DNA from: WHSW01 sp963828755
GTDB lineage: Bacteria > Actinomycetota > Thermoleophilia > Solirubrobacterales > 70-9
Length of the DNA: 64,000 nucleotides
Direction of reading: 5' to 3'
Assembly (NCBI GenBank): GCA_963828755.1
Contig: CAWHFY010000007.1
Coordinates: forward strand, 1-64,000
The translations under genes were made by a program, and so were the position numbers. The notes beneath the pieces were generated by a model. The model saw nothing but the letters and a program-made list of their open reading frames with translations. It ran no database searches and was not told where the DNA came from. Positions within the stretch are counted from its first letter, which is position 1. The number at the start of each line of letters is the position of its first letter. Positions 18,925 through 28,134 of the stretch are shown here, in pieces.

Positions 18925-19893
18925 ATGAAGCTCGAAGGCATCCACCACATCACCGCGATCACCGCCGATGCGCAGGCAAATGTCGATTTCTACGCCGGCA
19001 CTCTCGGCCTGCGGATGGTCAAGAAGACGGTCAACCAGGATGCGCCGAGCGTCTACCACCTCTTCTATGCGGACGAGCAGGGCAGCGCCGGATCCGACAT
19101 CACCTTCTTCGAGTTCCCGGGCGCGGTGCGCGGGCGCGCCGGCGCCGGGATGGTGCACCGGATCGTCTGGCGCGTCGGTTCGCCCGCGTCGCTCGACTTC
19201 TGGGCCGAGCGGCTCGGGGCAGCCGGAGTCGAGACCGAGCGCGACGGCGACAGCCTGCGCTTCAGCGACCCGGAGGGGCTCGGCCACGAGCTCGTGGTCG
19301 CGAGCGTCCCCGACCAGCCGCTGATCGCCGACCACCCCGAGGTGCCGAGCGAGTTCGCGCTACAGGGCTTCCACGCAGCCCGCGCATATGCCGCCGATCC
19401 CGAGCGCAGCGCCGGGCTGCTGGAGAAGCTCGAGTTCGAGCGCTCCGGCGACGACTGGGAGGCGCGCGGCGAGTCGCGCGGCGGCCTCTGGACCTACGAC
19501 GAGGCGCCGTCGGAGCCCGGGCGCGAGGGGGCGGGGACCGTCCACCACATCGCCTGGGCATCGACGATGGACGAGCACGAGGACTGGCGAGCGCGGGTCA
19601 GTGAGGGCGGCGCCCGGCCGACCCCGGTGATCGACCGGTTCTGGTTTCGCTCGATCTACTTCCGCGAGCCGAGTGGGGTCCTGTTCGAGATCGCGACTCT
19701 CGGGCCCGGCTTCGGCGTCGACGAGGATCCCGAGCACCTGGGCGAGAAGCTGATCCTGCCGCCGTTCCTCGAGGAGCAGCGCGAGCAGATCGAGGCGGTG
19801 CTGACCCCGGTGGTCAATCCGCGGACGGCCGCTGTGGGGCGGAGCGGAGCGAAGCCGAGCCGCGCCGCTGTTGAGGCGCCTCACTCCTCGTGA
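18925..19893 (+). CDS. Ring-cleaving dioxygenase, VOC family, MhqO-like
   Basis: Two tandem vicinal-oxygen-chelate domains, 322 residues: domain 1 from KLEGIHHITAITADA and domain 2 around GFHAARAYAADPERSAGLL and GTVHHIAWAS. Metal ligands are expected from His in IHHIT and VHHIAW and Glu in VLFEIATLGPGF. The family opens hydroquinone-type rings or detoxifies quinones. The last 22 residues (RTAAVGRSGAKPSRAAVEAP...) are encoded by a dispersed repeat that recurs at 62150-62311, so this tail is probably acquired. The esterase gene starts 4 nt before its stop. Confidence 0.88.
   Translation: MKLEGIHHITAITADAQANVDFYAGTLGLRMVKKTVNQDAPSVYHLFYADEQGSAGSDITFFEFPGAVRGRAGAGMVHRIVWRVGSPASLDFWAERLGAAGVETERDGDSLRFSDPEGLGHELVVASVPDQPLIADHPEVPSEFALQGFHAARAYAADPERSAGLLEKLEFERSGDDWEARGESRGGLWTYDEAPSEPGREGAGTVHHIAWASTMDEHEDWRARVSEGGARPTPVIDRFWFRSIYFREPSGVLFEIATLGPGFGVDEDPEHLGEKLILPPFLEEQREQIEAVLTPVVNPRTAAVGRSGAKPSRAAVEAPHSS
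19849..19880. repeat. Dispersed 32-bp repeat inside the dioxygenase 3' end
   Basis: A 32-nt block from GCGAAGCCGAGCC to TTGAGGCGCC is the reverse complement, with one mismatch, of the core of each 54-bp unit at 62150-62311. Here it is read as coding sequence. A shorter relative, GCCGAGCCGCGCCGCCG, lies at 24656-24672 between genes. Confidence 0.8.
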
Positions 19894-20534
19894 GCCCGGC
19901 CGACGAGCTCGTCCACCGGCTGCGCGAGCCGGCGGGCGAGCCCGAGGGCGCGCTCGTCCTCAACCACGGCCGCGGGGCCGACGAGAACGATCTGTTCGGG
20001 TTGCTCGACGAGCTCGACCCGGAGCGGCGGCTGCTGGGCGTGACCACCGGGGCACCGCTCACCGGGATCCCGCCCGGCGGACGCCACTGGTACCTCGTCC
20101 CGCGGGTCGGTTACCCGGACCCGGTCACCTTCGCGGGTAGCTACTCGGCGCTGACCGGCTTCCTGGACGGCCTGCTCGAACAACGGGGGATCGGCTGGGA
20201 GCGGACCGTGATCGGTGGCTTCTCGATGGGAGCCGTGATGTCGTATGCGGTCGGACTGGGAACCGGGCGGCCGTCACCGCGCGCGATCCTCGCCTTCAGC
20301 GGCTTCATCCCGACCGTCGATGGCTGGGCGGCCGAGCTCGATTCGCGAACCGGGCTCCCCGTGGTCATTCATCACGGTCGCAACGACCCGGTGATCTCGG
20401 TCGAGTTCGCCCGCGAGGCGCAGCGCGCGCTGTCGAGCGCCGGGCTCGAGGTCGAGTACATCGAGACCGACGCCGGCCACTGGCTGCCGGCGGAGGCGAT
20501 CGAACCGGCGCGGGCCCTCGTCGCCGGTGGCTGA
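19890..20534 (+). CDS. Phospholipase/carboxylesterase, MhqD-like
   Basis: Alpha/beta hydrolase of 214 residues in the carboxylesterase/lysophospholipase group. Motifs are VLNHGRGADENDLFGL (oxyanion), nucleophile Ser in IGGFSMGAVMS near 112, Asp in HHGRNDPVIS near 166 and His in TDAGHWLP near 197. Its GTG overlaps the dioxygenase stop (GTGA), so it is translated with it, as MhqD accompanies MhqO. It probably shares quinone/electrophile control through the MarR operator. Confidence 0.88.
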   Translation: MSPADELVHRLREPAGEPEGALVLNHGRGADENDLFGLLDELDPERRLLGVTTGAPLTGIPPGGRHWYLVPRVGYPDPVTFAGSYSALTGFLDGLLEQRGIGWERTVIGGFSMGAVMSYAVGLGTGRPSPRAILAFSGFIPTVDGWAAELDSRTGLPVVIHHGRNDPVISVEFAREAQRALSSAGLEVEYIETDAGHWLPAEAIEPARALVAGG

Positions 20535-20550
20535 GCGTCCGGTCCCTTTG

Positions 20551-20564
20551 CGAACATGTGTTCG
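20551..20564 (+). promoter_or_regulatory. SOS box overlapping the radical SAM gene start
   Basis: CGAACATGTGTTCG is a perfect palindrome with the GAAC-N4-GTTC core, better than the lexA box itself. Its last base is the first base of the GTG at 20564, the preferred start of the radical SAM gene. Binding of LexA here would sit on the transcription start and implies a leaderless or nearly leaderless transcript. Confidence 0.85.
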
Positions 20565-21592
20565 TGCGATGGGACAACCTGACGATCGAGGAGGAGCGCG
20601 GGTCGCGGCTTCCCGGGTTCAGAGACCCGGCCATCGTCCGCACGTTCGATGCGCCCGAGGCGCTCGGCACGCGCTTCTACGAGGTCAACGCCCGCTCGGC
20701 CATCAACGCCGTGCCGAAGCGCTCACGGATGCCGTTTCGCTTCACGATCAACCCGTATCGCGGCTGCACACATGCCTGTAGTTATTGCTTCGCTCGTCCG
20801 ACCCACACGTACCTCGACTTCAACGCTCGCGAGGACTTCGAGCGCGAGATCGTGGTCAAGGTGAACGTCCCGGAGCGGGTGCGCGCCGACCTGTCGCGGC
20901 CGTCCTGGAAGCGCGAGCACGTCGCGCTCGGGACGAACACCGACCCGTACCAGTGGGTGGAGGGCCGCTACCGGCTGATGGAGGGGATCTGGGAGGCGAT
21001 GCGCGACTTCTCGAACCCGTGCTCGGTGCTCACCAAGTCGCCGCTGCTGGTGCGCGACATCGAGCTGATGAAGGAGATCTCCGAGCGGACGGAGTTCGTC
21101 GCGAACCTCTCGATCCCGACGCTCGAGGAGAAGGCTTGGCGGGCGACCGAGCCGCACACGCCGCACCCGCGCAAGCGGATCGAGGCGCTCGCCGAGTTGC
21201 GCCGCGCCGGCATCGCGACCGGGGTCCTGATCGCTCCGCTGATCCCGGGCGTCAACGACGCGCCCGGTCAGATCGAGGAGCTTGTCGAGGCAGTGGGCGA
21301 CGCTGGCGCGCAGAGCATCGGCGGGGTCGGTCTGCACCTGCGGGGCGAGGTGCGCGAGATCTGGTTCGACTGGCTGCGCCAGTACCGCCCCGATCTGGTC
21401 GAGCGCTACGAGGAGCTCTACCGACGCGGTGCCTACATGGCCAAGGACGAGCGTGAGCGCCTCGCGGCACGCGCCCGCGGCGGCTCGCGACCGCGCCGCT
21501 TCACCGTCGCCCCCCGCGGTTCCGCGGAACCGCCGTCCACCCCGGCGCTGGCGCCGGAGTTGCGCTCGCGCCAGGCGACGTTGTTCGAGTGA
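20564..21592 (+). CDS. Rv2578c-family radical SAM protein (SplB-like), SOS-box controlled
   Basis: Radical S-adenosylmethionine enzyme of 342 residues. The [4Fe-4S] motif Cx3Cx2C is in YRGCTHACSYCFARPTH, preceded by FRFTINPY, and followed by LGTNTDPYQWVEGRY and ILTKSPLLVRDIELM, the pattern of the Rv2578c/SplB-like group. The ending RSRQATLFE resembles a sliding-clamp-binding peptide (Q-x-x-L-F). The GTG at 20564 gives MRWDNLT, the N-terminus typical of the family; an in-frame GTG at 20558 lies inside the SOS box. Reaction unknown; a DNA-repair role is suggested by LexA control. Confidence 0.85.
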   Translation: MRWDNLTIEEERGSRLPGFRDPAIVRTFDAPEALGTRFYEVNARSAINAVPKRSRMPFRFTINPYRGCTHACSYCFARPTHTYLDFNAREDFEREIVVKVNVPERVRADLSRPSWKREHVALGTNTDPYQWVEGRYRLMEGIWEAMRDFSNPCSVLTKSPLLVRDIELMKEISERTEFVANLSIPTLEEKAWRATEPHTPHPRKRIEALAELRRAGIATGVLIAPLIPGVNDAPGQIEELVEAVGDAGAQSIGGVGLHLRGEVREIWFDWLRQYRPDLVERYEELYRRGAYMAKDERERLAARARGGSRPRRFTVAPRGSAEPPSTPALAPELRSRQATLFE

Positions 21593-21653
21593 CGAGTGAC
21601 GGGCGACGGGGCGATGAGTTCCCGCGCCACTCCGGGTCTACAGTCTCGAACCG

Positions 21654-22565
21654 ATGAGCGGTGTCGAAAACAGCGACCAAGCGATCGAGCTCTCGGGAGT
21701 GGTCAAGACCTTCGGATCGATCACCGCCGTCGACGGGCTCGACCTCGACGTGCCCGCCGGCATCTGCCTCGGGCTGCTCGGCCCAAACGGCGCCGGCAAG
21801 TCGACGACGATGCGGCTGCTGACCGGCCAGGCGATCGCGGACTCCGGATCGATCCGGGTGCTCGACTACGTGCTCCCCGCGCAGGCGAAGGCGGCGCGAG
21901 CCGAGATGGGCGTGGTGCCGCAGCTCGACAACCTCGACGTCGACGTCACCGTCGAGGAGAACCTCGCCGTGTTCGCGCGCCTGTACCGGGTCCGCGATGT
22001 GGGCGCCGCCGTCGATCGCGCGCTCGAGCTCGCCCGCCTCACCGGGCGTCGCCGCGACGCGGTCGACGAGCTCTCCGGAGGCATGCGCCGACGGCTGCTG
22101 CTCGCCCGCGGCCTCGTCCACGACCCTCGCCTGGTGCTGCTCGACGAGCCGACGGTCGGGCTCGACCCGCAGATCCGCACCCAGATCTGGACCCTGGTCG
22201 ACGACCTGCGTACGCGCGGCGCGACGATCCTGATGTCGACCCACTACATCGAGGAGGCCGACCGGCTCGCCGACGACGTCGCGGTGATGGCTGCCGGCAG
22301 GGTCGTCGCGCGCGGGCGCCCCGCCGACCTGATCGCCGAGTACGCCGGGCGCGAGACGGCGGAGGTCTACGGCCCGCCCGACCGGCTCGCCGAGGCGCGG
22401 GCGCTGGCGGAGTCCGACGGGCTCCGGGTGCGCCCGGCCGGGCCGGCCATCGCGATCGTGGGCTCCGAGCGCTCGACCAACGGCAGCGTCCCCGACGATG
22501 CCGTCCGCCGCGCCGCGTCGCTCGAGGACGTCTTCGTGATCCTCACCGGCGAGGAGGCGGAGTGA
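21654..22565 (+). CDS. ABC transporter ATP-binding protein (ABC-2/DrrA type)
   Basis: ATPase of 303 residues. Walker A GPNGAGKST is at 44-52, the signature is LSGGMRRRL, Walker B is RLVLLDEPTVGLD and the switch His is in MSTHYIEEADRL. The C-terminal 70 residues are the DrrA/NodI-type extension. It partners the permease that overlaps its stop (GTGA). Substrate unknown; relatives export drugs, lipids or polysaccharides. Confidence 0.93.
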   Translation: MSGVENSDQAIELSGVVKTFGSITAVDGLDLDVPAGICLGLLGPNGAGKSTTMRLLTGQAIADSGSIRVLDYVLPAQAKAARAEMGVVPQLDNLDVDVTVEENLAVFARLYRVRDVGAAVDRALELARLTGRRRDAVDELSGGMRRRLLLARGLVHDPRLVLLDEPTVGLDPQIRTQIWTLVDDLRTRGATILMSTHYIEEADRLADDVAVMAAGRVVARGRPADLIAEYAGRETAEVYGPPDRLAEARALAESDGLRVRPAGPAIAIVGSERSTNGSVPDDAVRRAASLEDVFVILTGEEAE

Positions 22566-23347
22566 GTTCGCAGGTCGGAGTGAGACGGCTCGAGCCGGCG
22601 GCGATCGCCGGCGTGATGAGCCGCGAGGTCGCGAACTTCCGCACCTTCTGGAAGGCGACAACGTTCTCGAGCCTGCTCGAGCCAACGATCTACCTGCTCG
22701 CATTCGGACTCGGGCTCGGCTCGACGATCGTCGCCAACGTCGACGGGCTCGACTACGTCGAGTTCGTCGGCACCGGGATGGTCGCGACGGCGGTGATCTT
22801 CGCCAGCGCACTGCCGGCGATGTTCGGCACCTTCGTCAAGCACCGCTTCCAACGCACCTACGACGCGATCCTCGCGGCGCCGGTGGACGTCGAGGAGCTG
22901 GTCACCGCCGAGGCGCTCTGGATCGCGATACGGGCCGGGGTGTACGGCTGCTTCCCGCTGCTGGTCTCGTTCGCGTTCGGCCTCGACCCGACCTGGGGGA
23001 TGCTGCTGGTCCCGTTCTTCGGCTTCATCACGGCGCTCGGCTTCGCGTCGTTCGGGATCGCGGTCGCCGGGACCGTAAGCAAGATCGATCAGTTCAACTA
23101 CGTGACCACGGTCGTGATCACGCCCCTGTTCCTGGTCGCCGGGACGTTCTTTCCGATCAACCAGCTGCCCGAGGGATTCCAGATCGCGGCCCAGTTCAAC
23201 CCGCTCTACCAGCTGGTCGAGCTGGTCCGCGGCGCGGCGTTCGGGTTCGAGGCGGTCGACCTGCTGCGGGTCGTCGGGCTGGTCGCGTTCTCGCTCGCGA
23301 TGTGGCGCCTCGCCGTGCGCCAGATGACCCGCCGGCTGGTCGACTAG
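22562..23347 (+). CDS. ABC-2 type permease (DrrB/NodJ type)
   Basis: Membrane subunit of 261 residues with six predicted hydrophobic helices. The ABC-2 motif region is LFLVAGTFFPINQLP and PLYQLVELVRGAAFG near the C-terminus. Start GTG at 22562 overlaps the ATPase TGA, so the two are translationally coupled and form one exporter. Confidence 0.9.
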   Translation: MSSQVGVRRLEPAAIAGVMSREVANFRTFWKATTFSSLLEPTIYLLAFGLGLGSTIVANVDGLDYVEFVGTGMVATAVIFASALPAMFGTFVKHRFQRTYDAILAAPVDVEELVTAEALWIAIRAGVYGCFPLLVSFAFGLDPTWGMLLVPFFGFITALGFASFGIAVAGTVSKIDQFNYVTTVVITPLFLVAGTFFPINQLPEGFQIAAQFNPLYQLVELVRGAAFGFEAVDLLRVVGLVAFSLAMWRLAVRQMTRRLVD

Positions 23348-23373
23348 CGGCGCTGCACTCACCAATGCAGGGC

Positions 23374-24558
23374 TCAGCCCGAGGCCGAGGCGGGCGCCGG
23401 GAGCTTCGCGGCGACGCCGCGCAACGAGAGTCCGACGACGATCGTCGCCAGCGCGCACGCGGCGGCGAGCACGAAGGCCGCCTCGTAGCCGCCGATCGCG
23501 GCGGCGGCGCCGGCGAGCGGGCTGCCGACCCCCATCCCGAGATCGAAGAATGCCGTGAACGTGCCCATCGCGACCCCGCGACGCTCCTCCGGCACCCGGT
23601 TGACGACCAGCAGCGCCAGGGAGGGGAACAGCAGCGAGAAGCCCGAACCCATCGCGATCGCGCCCAGGAGCGCCACCGGCAGCGAGTCGGCGCCGGCGAT
23701 CACCAGCAGCCCGGTGGCTTCGCTGAGCGCGGCGCCGACGATGCACGGAATCGATCCGTAGCGGTCGGGGAGGCCGCCGCCGACGACTCGCATGCCGACG
23801 ACGCTCGCCGCGAACGCCGCGAACACTGCGGCACCGTGGCCGACCCCCTTGTCGTCGAGGTGCAGGACGACGAAGGCGGCCATCGTCGCGTAGCCGACGA
23901 TCGCCAGCGTCAGGCCGAGGCCAGGCCGCAGCGCCTCGCGCGAGATCAGCCGGCGATCGGCTTGCAACTCGGGATGCGGGACGAAGTTCTCAGGGATGCG
24001 CAGCGCGAGCGCGGCGCCGGCGAGCGGCGCGGCGGCGGCGAACGCCCAGACCGCCTCGAAGTCGGTCGCGTGCAGGATCAGCTCGCCGATCGGCGGGCCG
24101 AGCGCGAGCCCGCCCCAGATCGCGAGCCCGTAGAGGCCGATGATCCGGCCGCGGCGCTCGGGCGGCGCCATGTCGACCACCCAGGCCGAGCCCGCGGTGT
24201 AGACGGCGCCCTCGCCGGCGCCGAGGAAGAGGCGGGCGACGATCAGGCCGGGCACGCCGGCCGGAACGAAGTACAGGAGCGCCGCCACCGCGGTCGAGAT
24301 ACTGCCCGCGATCACGACGAGCTTGCGGCCGCGGGCGTCGGCGAGCCGCCCCGCGAGCGGGCGGCAGGCGAGGCCGGTGATCGCGAACGCGCCCGTGACC
24401 AGGCCGACCTCGAAGTTGCCGCCGCCGAGCGGGCCTTTGACGTAGCGGGGCAGCACCGGCAGCGTCGCGCCGATCGATAGCAGCCCGAGCGCGGTGACCG
24501 CGAAGATCCCTGCGAAGGCCGTTCGCGTCGGCGTGAGCCTGGAGCCAAGTCCGTTCAC
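23374..24558 (-). CDS. MFS transporter
   Basis: Twelve-helix transporter of 394 residues. The MFS motif A is RPLAGRLADARGRK (loop 2-3) and a related loop 8-9 motif is VGGGLPDRYGSI. Residues VYTAGSAWVVDMAPPERRGRIIGLYGLA fit drug-efflux-like DHA families. It converges on the ABC operon, 26 bp away. Substrate unknown. Confidence 0.88.
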   Translation of the reverse strand: MNGLGSRLTPTRTAFAGIFAVTALGLLSIGATLPVLPRYVKGPLGGGNFEVGLVTGAFAITGLACRPLAGRLADARGRKLVVIAGSISTAVAALLYFVPAGVPGLIVARLFLGAGEGAVYTAGSAWVVDMAPPERRGRIIGLYGLAIWGGLALGPPIGELILHATDFEAVWAFAAAAPLAGAALALRIPENFVPHPELQADRRLISREALRPGLGLTLAIVGYATMAAFVVLHLDDKGVGHGAAVFAAFAASVVGMRVVGGGLPDRYGSIPCIVGAALSEATGLLVIAGADSLPVALLGAIAMGSGFSLLFPSLALLVVNRVPEERRGVAMGTFTAFFDLGMGVGSPLAGAAAAIGGYEAAFVLAAACALATIVVGLSLRGVAAKLPAPASASG

Positions 24559-24705
24559 GTCCGGATGAATAGCGGAGCGACGTGCCTTCGCGAGCGGAGC
24601 GGGCGGATGCGGCGGTTTGACGAGTGCCGCCCGGGTAAGGACTCGGCGAGGAGAGCCGAGCCGCGCCGCCGCGATGACAACGCACCTGCATCCGTAGGAG
24701 ACTGC

Positions 24706-24735
24706 GGGTCGCGGGTCACGGGCCCGCGACCCCAG
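24706..24735 (+). promoter_or_regulatory. GC-rich hairpin with T run in the acs leader
   Basis: GGGTCGCGGG and CCCGCGACCC pair perfectly over 10 bp around TCACGGG, followed by CAGTTTTC. It lies 30 nt before the acs start, after its presumed promoter region. It may be an attenuator, or a terminator for an unseen upstream transcript. The rest of 24559-24763 holds a partial copy of the dispersed GCCGAGCCGCGCC repeat and no gene. Confidence 0.5.
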
Positions 24736-24763
24736 TTTTCAATCAGAGCTAGAAGGAGGACCG

Positions 24764-26757
24764 ATGGAGGCCGCAACCGGCGATTCGACAGGCGGGCTCG
24801 AGGCCGAGCTCGGCGGGCTGCTCGACCAGGAGATCTTCGAGCCCTCCGAAGAGTTCCGCTCAGCCGCCCTGGTCACCGACGAGTCGCTCCACGAGGAGGC
24901 CGCTCGCGATCCTGAGGCCTGGTGGCTGAAGCTCGCCGGCGAGCTCGACTGGTTCGAGCAGCCGCAGGAGGGTCTCGACGACTCGAGATCCCCGTTCTTC
25001 AAGTGGTTCGCGGACGGCAAGATCAACGCCTCCCACAACTGCGTCGACCGCCACGTCGAGGCGGGCAACGGCGACCGCGTCGCCTTCCACTGGCGCGGCG
25101 AGGAGGGCGAGGAGCGCGCGATCACCTACGCCGACCTGCACCGCGACGTCCAGCGGCTCGCCAACGTGCTGCTCGACCGCGGCGTCGAGGCCGGCGACGT
25201 GGTCGGGATCTATCTGCCGATGATCCCCGAGGTCGTCGTCTCGATGCTCGCGTGCGCGCGAATCGGCGCCCCGCACAACGTCGTCTTCGGCGGCTTCTCG
25301 CCCGGTGCGGTGAAGGAGCGGATGCAGTTCTCCGAGGCGAAGGCGCTGATCACCGTCGACTGCGCCCGACGCAAGGGCAAGAGCGCCGAGATCAAGCCCG
25401 CCGTCGACGAGTTCCTCGGCGAGGTCCCCTCGATCGAGACCGTGATCGTGGTTCGCAACACCGGTGACGACGTCGCCATGGACGAGGGCCGCGACCTGTA
25501 TTACGACGAGGCGCTCGAGGCCGCCGACCCGGAGTGCCCGCCGGCCGAGCTCGACGCCGAGCACCCGCTGTTCATCCTGTACTCGTCGGGCTCGACGGCG
25601 AAGCCGAAGGGGATCCTGCACACGACCGGCGGCTATCTGACCGGGGTCGCGTGGACCACGAAGCACGTCTTCGACCTGAAGCCCGAGGAGGACGTCTTCT
25701 GGTGCTCGGCCGACGTCGGCTGGGTCACGGGGCACTCCTACATCGTCTACGGGCCGCTGCTCAACGGCGCCACCTCGGTCATGTACGAGGGCGCCCCCGA
25801 CTACCCGGACAGGGACGTCTGGTGGCGGCTGTGCGACGAGCTCGGGGTGACGATCTTCTACACCGCCCCGACCGCGATCCGCGCCTGCATCAAGTGGGGG
25901 GCCGAGTACCCCGAGCGCCACGACCTCTCGAAGCTGCGCCTGCTGGGCACGGTCGGCGAGCCGATCAACCCGAAGGCCTGGCTCTGGTACTGGAAGGTGA
26001 TCGGCGGCGGTCGCTGTCCGATCGTCGACACGTGGTGGCAGACCGAGACCGGCCACATCATGATCACGACGCTCCCCGGCGCCCAGTACTGCGAAGCCGG
26101 GCTCGGCGGGCAAGCCGTTGCCGGGGATCGAGGCGGCGGTGCTCGACGAGCATGGGAACGAGGTCGAGAGCGGCCAGGGCCTGCTGGCGCTCCGCCGGCC
26201 GTGGCCGGGGATGCTGCGGACCCTCTACAAGGACGACGATCGCTACGTCGAGACCTACTTCGCCAAGTTCGGGCCCGAGACGTACTTCGTCGGCGACGCC
26301 TCGCGCCAGGACGATGACGGCTACTTCTGGGTGATCGGGCGGGTCGACGACGTGATCAACGTCTCCGGGCATCGGCTGTCGACCGCCGAGGTCGAGTCGG
26401 CGGTGGTCTCGCACCCGAAGGTCGCCGAGTGCGCGGTGATCGGCCAGGCCGACGAGGACACCGGTCAGTCGATCTGCGCCTTCGTCACGCTCGAGGGCGA
26501 CCTCCAGGGCGACGACGAGATGGTCGCTGAGCTACGCGAGCACGTCGCCGTCAAGATCGGCAAGCTCGCCCGCCCGAAGCGGATCGTCTGGACCGACGAC
26601 CTGCCCAAGACCCGCTCGGGAAAGATCATGCGGCGCCTGCTGCGCGACATCGCCGAGGGCCGCGAGCTCGGCGACGTCACCACGCTGCGCGACCCCGGAC
26701 GTGGTCAAGGAGCTCGACGAGGTCGTCAAGCGCCGAGCGGCGGCCGACGAGGAGTGA
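24764..26757 (+). CDS. acs: Acetyl-CoA synthetase (AMP-forming), two frameshifts
   Basis: Activates acetate to acetyl-CoA. The reconstructed 664-residue product has full family length. Motifs are the ATP loop YSSGSTAKPKGILHTTGG, CSADVGWVTGHSYIVYGPLL, WWQTETGH, GRVDDVINVSGHR and the regulated Lys in PKTRSGKIMRRLLRDI. An extra T near 26090 separates LPGAQY from AKPGSAGKPLPGIE, and an extra G near 26696 separates LRDP from DVVKELDEVVKRR. The GGAGG ribosome-binding site precedes the ATG at 24764. It feeds acetyl-CoA to the ethylmalonyl-CoA pathway genes downstream. Its stop abuts that of the converging MFS gene. Confidence 0.92.
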
Positions 26758-28083
26758 TCAGCGCGAGCCGACCGCGGCTGAGGCGGGGGCCGGCTGCTCG
26801 GTCGGGCACGAAGGCGGGGTCGCCTGCGGCTCAGGTGGTGATGGTGCGCCGCCGGTGACGGTGTCGGCGGGCGTGTTCTGGCGTCGCGAGAGCGCCACGA
26901 ACGGGAGCGCGACCGCCGCGATCCCGGCGCTCAGCAGGTACGACGGCGCGTAGCCCCAGGCGTCGGCGGCGCGACCGAGCACCGGTTGCGCCCAGACGCC
27001 GCCGGTCGAGCTCATCAGCGAGTCGAACGAGAGGATCGTCGCCCGCTGTCGCGACGGGATCATCCCGTTCATGTAGGCCTGGCGGATGGGCGAGGCGGCG
27101 GCAAACAGCAGCCCCCAGATGACGATCAGGACGAGCACGGCGACGAAGCTCTCGATCAGGCCGATCAGGGCCAGTGCGCCGACGCCGAGCGCCGAGGTGA
27201 CGAGCAGCGCCGAGGTGCGACGCGCGAACAGCCTCCGGACGCGTGGCGCGGCGATCCCGCCGAGGATCTGCGCGCCGGCGACGATCGCGGCGACGAGCCC
27301 GGCGATCGAGTACGCGTTCGGGTCGCCATAGAGCTCGAGCAGGTACGGCTGCAGCGCGTAGAAGGCGTAGATGCCGACGCCACCGCTGAACAGCGCCGCG
27401 ACCATCATCCACTTGATCGCCGGCACCCGCCAGCCGTACTCGATCGAGTTGTGCGCGATCCTGCGCATCTCGGCGAGCGGGCGCTGGCCGCGCTCGGGCT
27501 CGAATCCGACGTCGTGCATGAGCCGGAACGCGACCACGAACATGACCGCGAGCACTCCGGCGCGGACCAAGAAGGGAACCCCGAGGCTGGTCACCTGGGC
27601 GATCAGCCCGCCGGCCACGGAGCCAACCAGCATCGCGATCCCCGAGACGACCTGACCGCGCCCGAAGACCGTCTCGAGCTCGCCGTCGAAGCCGGTGGCG
27701 GCGAGCGCGTCCACCAGCCACGCCTCGACCGCGCCGGAGAAGAAGGTGAAGCCGAGCCCGAGCAATATCGAGGCGAGCGCCCACGCCCACAGCGGCGCCT
27801 CCATCTGCCAGAGCAACACGTAGAGCCCGGTCGAAGCGGCCAGGGTCACGGTCCCGAGCAGGTACGAGACCCGGCGGCCGATCGTGTCGGCGACGATCCC
27901 GGTCGGCACCTCGAACAACACCATGCCCGCGGTGAAGAACGCGTTGGCGGCGAACGCCTCGGCGTTCGACAGCCCGGCGTCGAGCAGGAAGATCGTGTTG
28001 ATGCCCCAGATGAACGACGCCGCCAGGGTGTTGCCGAGCATCAGGGTGAGGTAGGTGCGCTGGATCGAAGCCGGGGTCGGCAT
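26758..28083 (-). CDS. MFS transporter
   Basis: Twelve-helix transporter, 441 residues. Loop 2-3 carries VPTGIVADTIGRRVSY, a good MFS motif A. The loop after TM6 is charged (HDVGFEPERGQRPLAEMRRIAHNS). The final 35 residues are Pro/Ala/Thr-rich and disordered. Substrate unknown. It converges on acs with no gap between the stop codons. Confidence 0.88.
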   Translation of the reverse strand: MPTPASIQRTYLTLMLGNTLAASFIWGINTIFLLDAGLSNAEAFAANAFFTAGMVLFEVPTGIVADTIGRRVSYLLGTVTLAASTGLYVLLWQMEAPLWAWALASILLGLGFTFFSGAVEAWLVDALAATGFDGELETVFGRGQVVSGIAMLVGSVAGGLIAQVTSLGVPFLVRAGVLAVMFVVAFRLMHDVGFEPERGQRPLAEMRRIAHNSIEYGWRVPAIKWMMVAALFSGGVGIYAFYALQPYLLELYGDPNAYSIAGLVAAIVAGAQILGGIAAPRVRRLFARRTSALLVTSALGVGALALIGLIESFVAVLVLIVIWGLLFAAASPIRQAYMNGMIPSRQRATILSFDSLMSSTGGVWAQPVLGRAADAWGYAPSYLLSAGIAAVALPFVALSRRQNTPADTVTGGAPSPPEPQATPPSCPTEQPAPASAAVGSR

Positions 28084-28134
28084 GGCCCGCCAACTTACGC
28101 GACCCGCGGACGGCCACCGACGCCCGCGCGGGGC

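Noticed and set aside
24764..26757. acs as a pseudogene
   Set aside because: All motifs including the C-terminal Lys are intact across two single extra bases, and the same error type hits many essential genes in the window.
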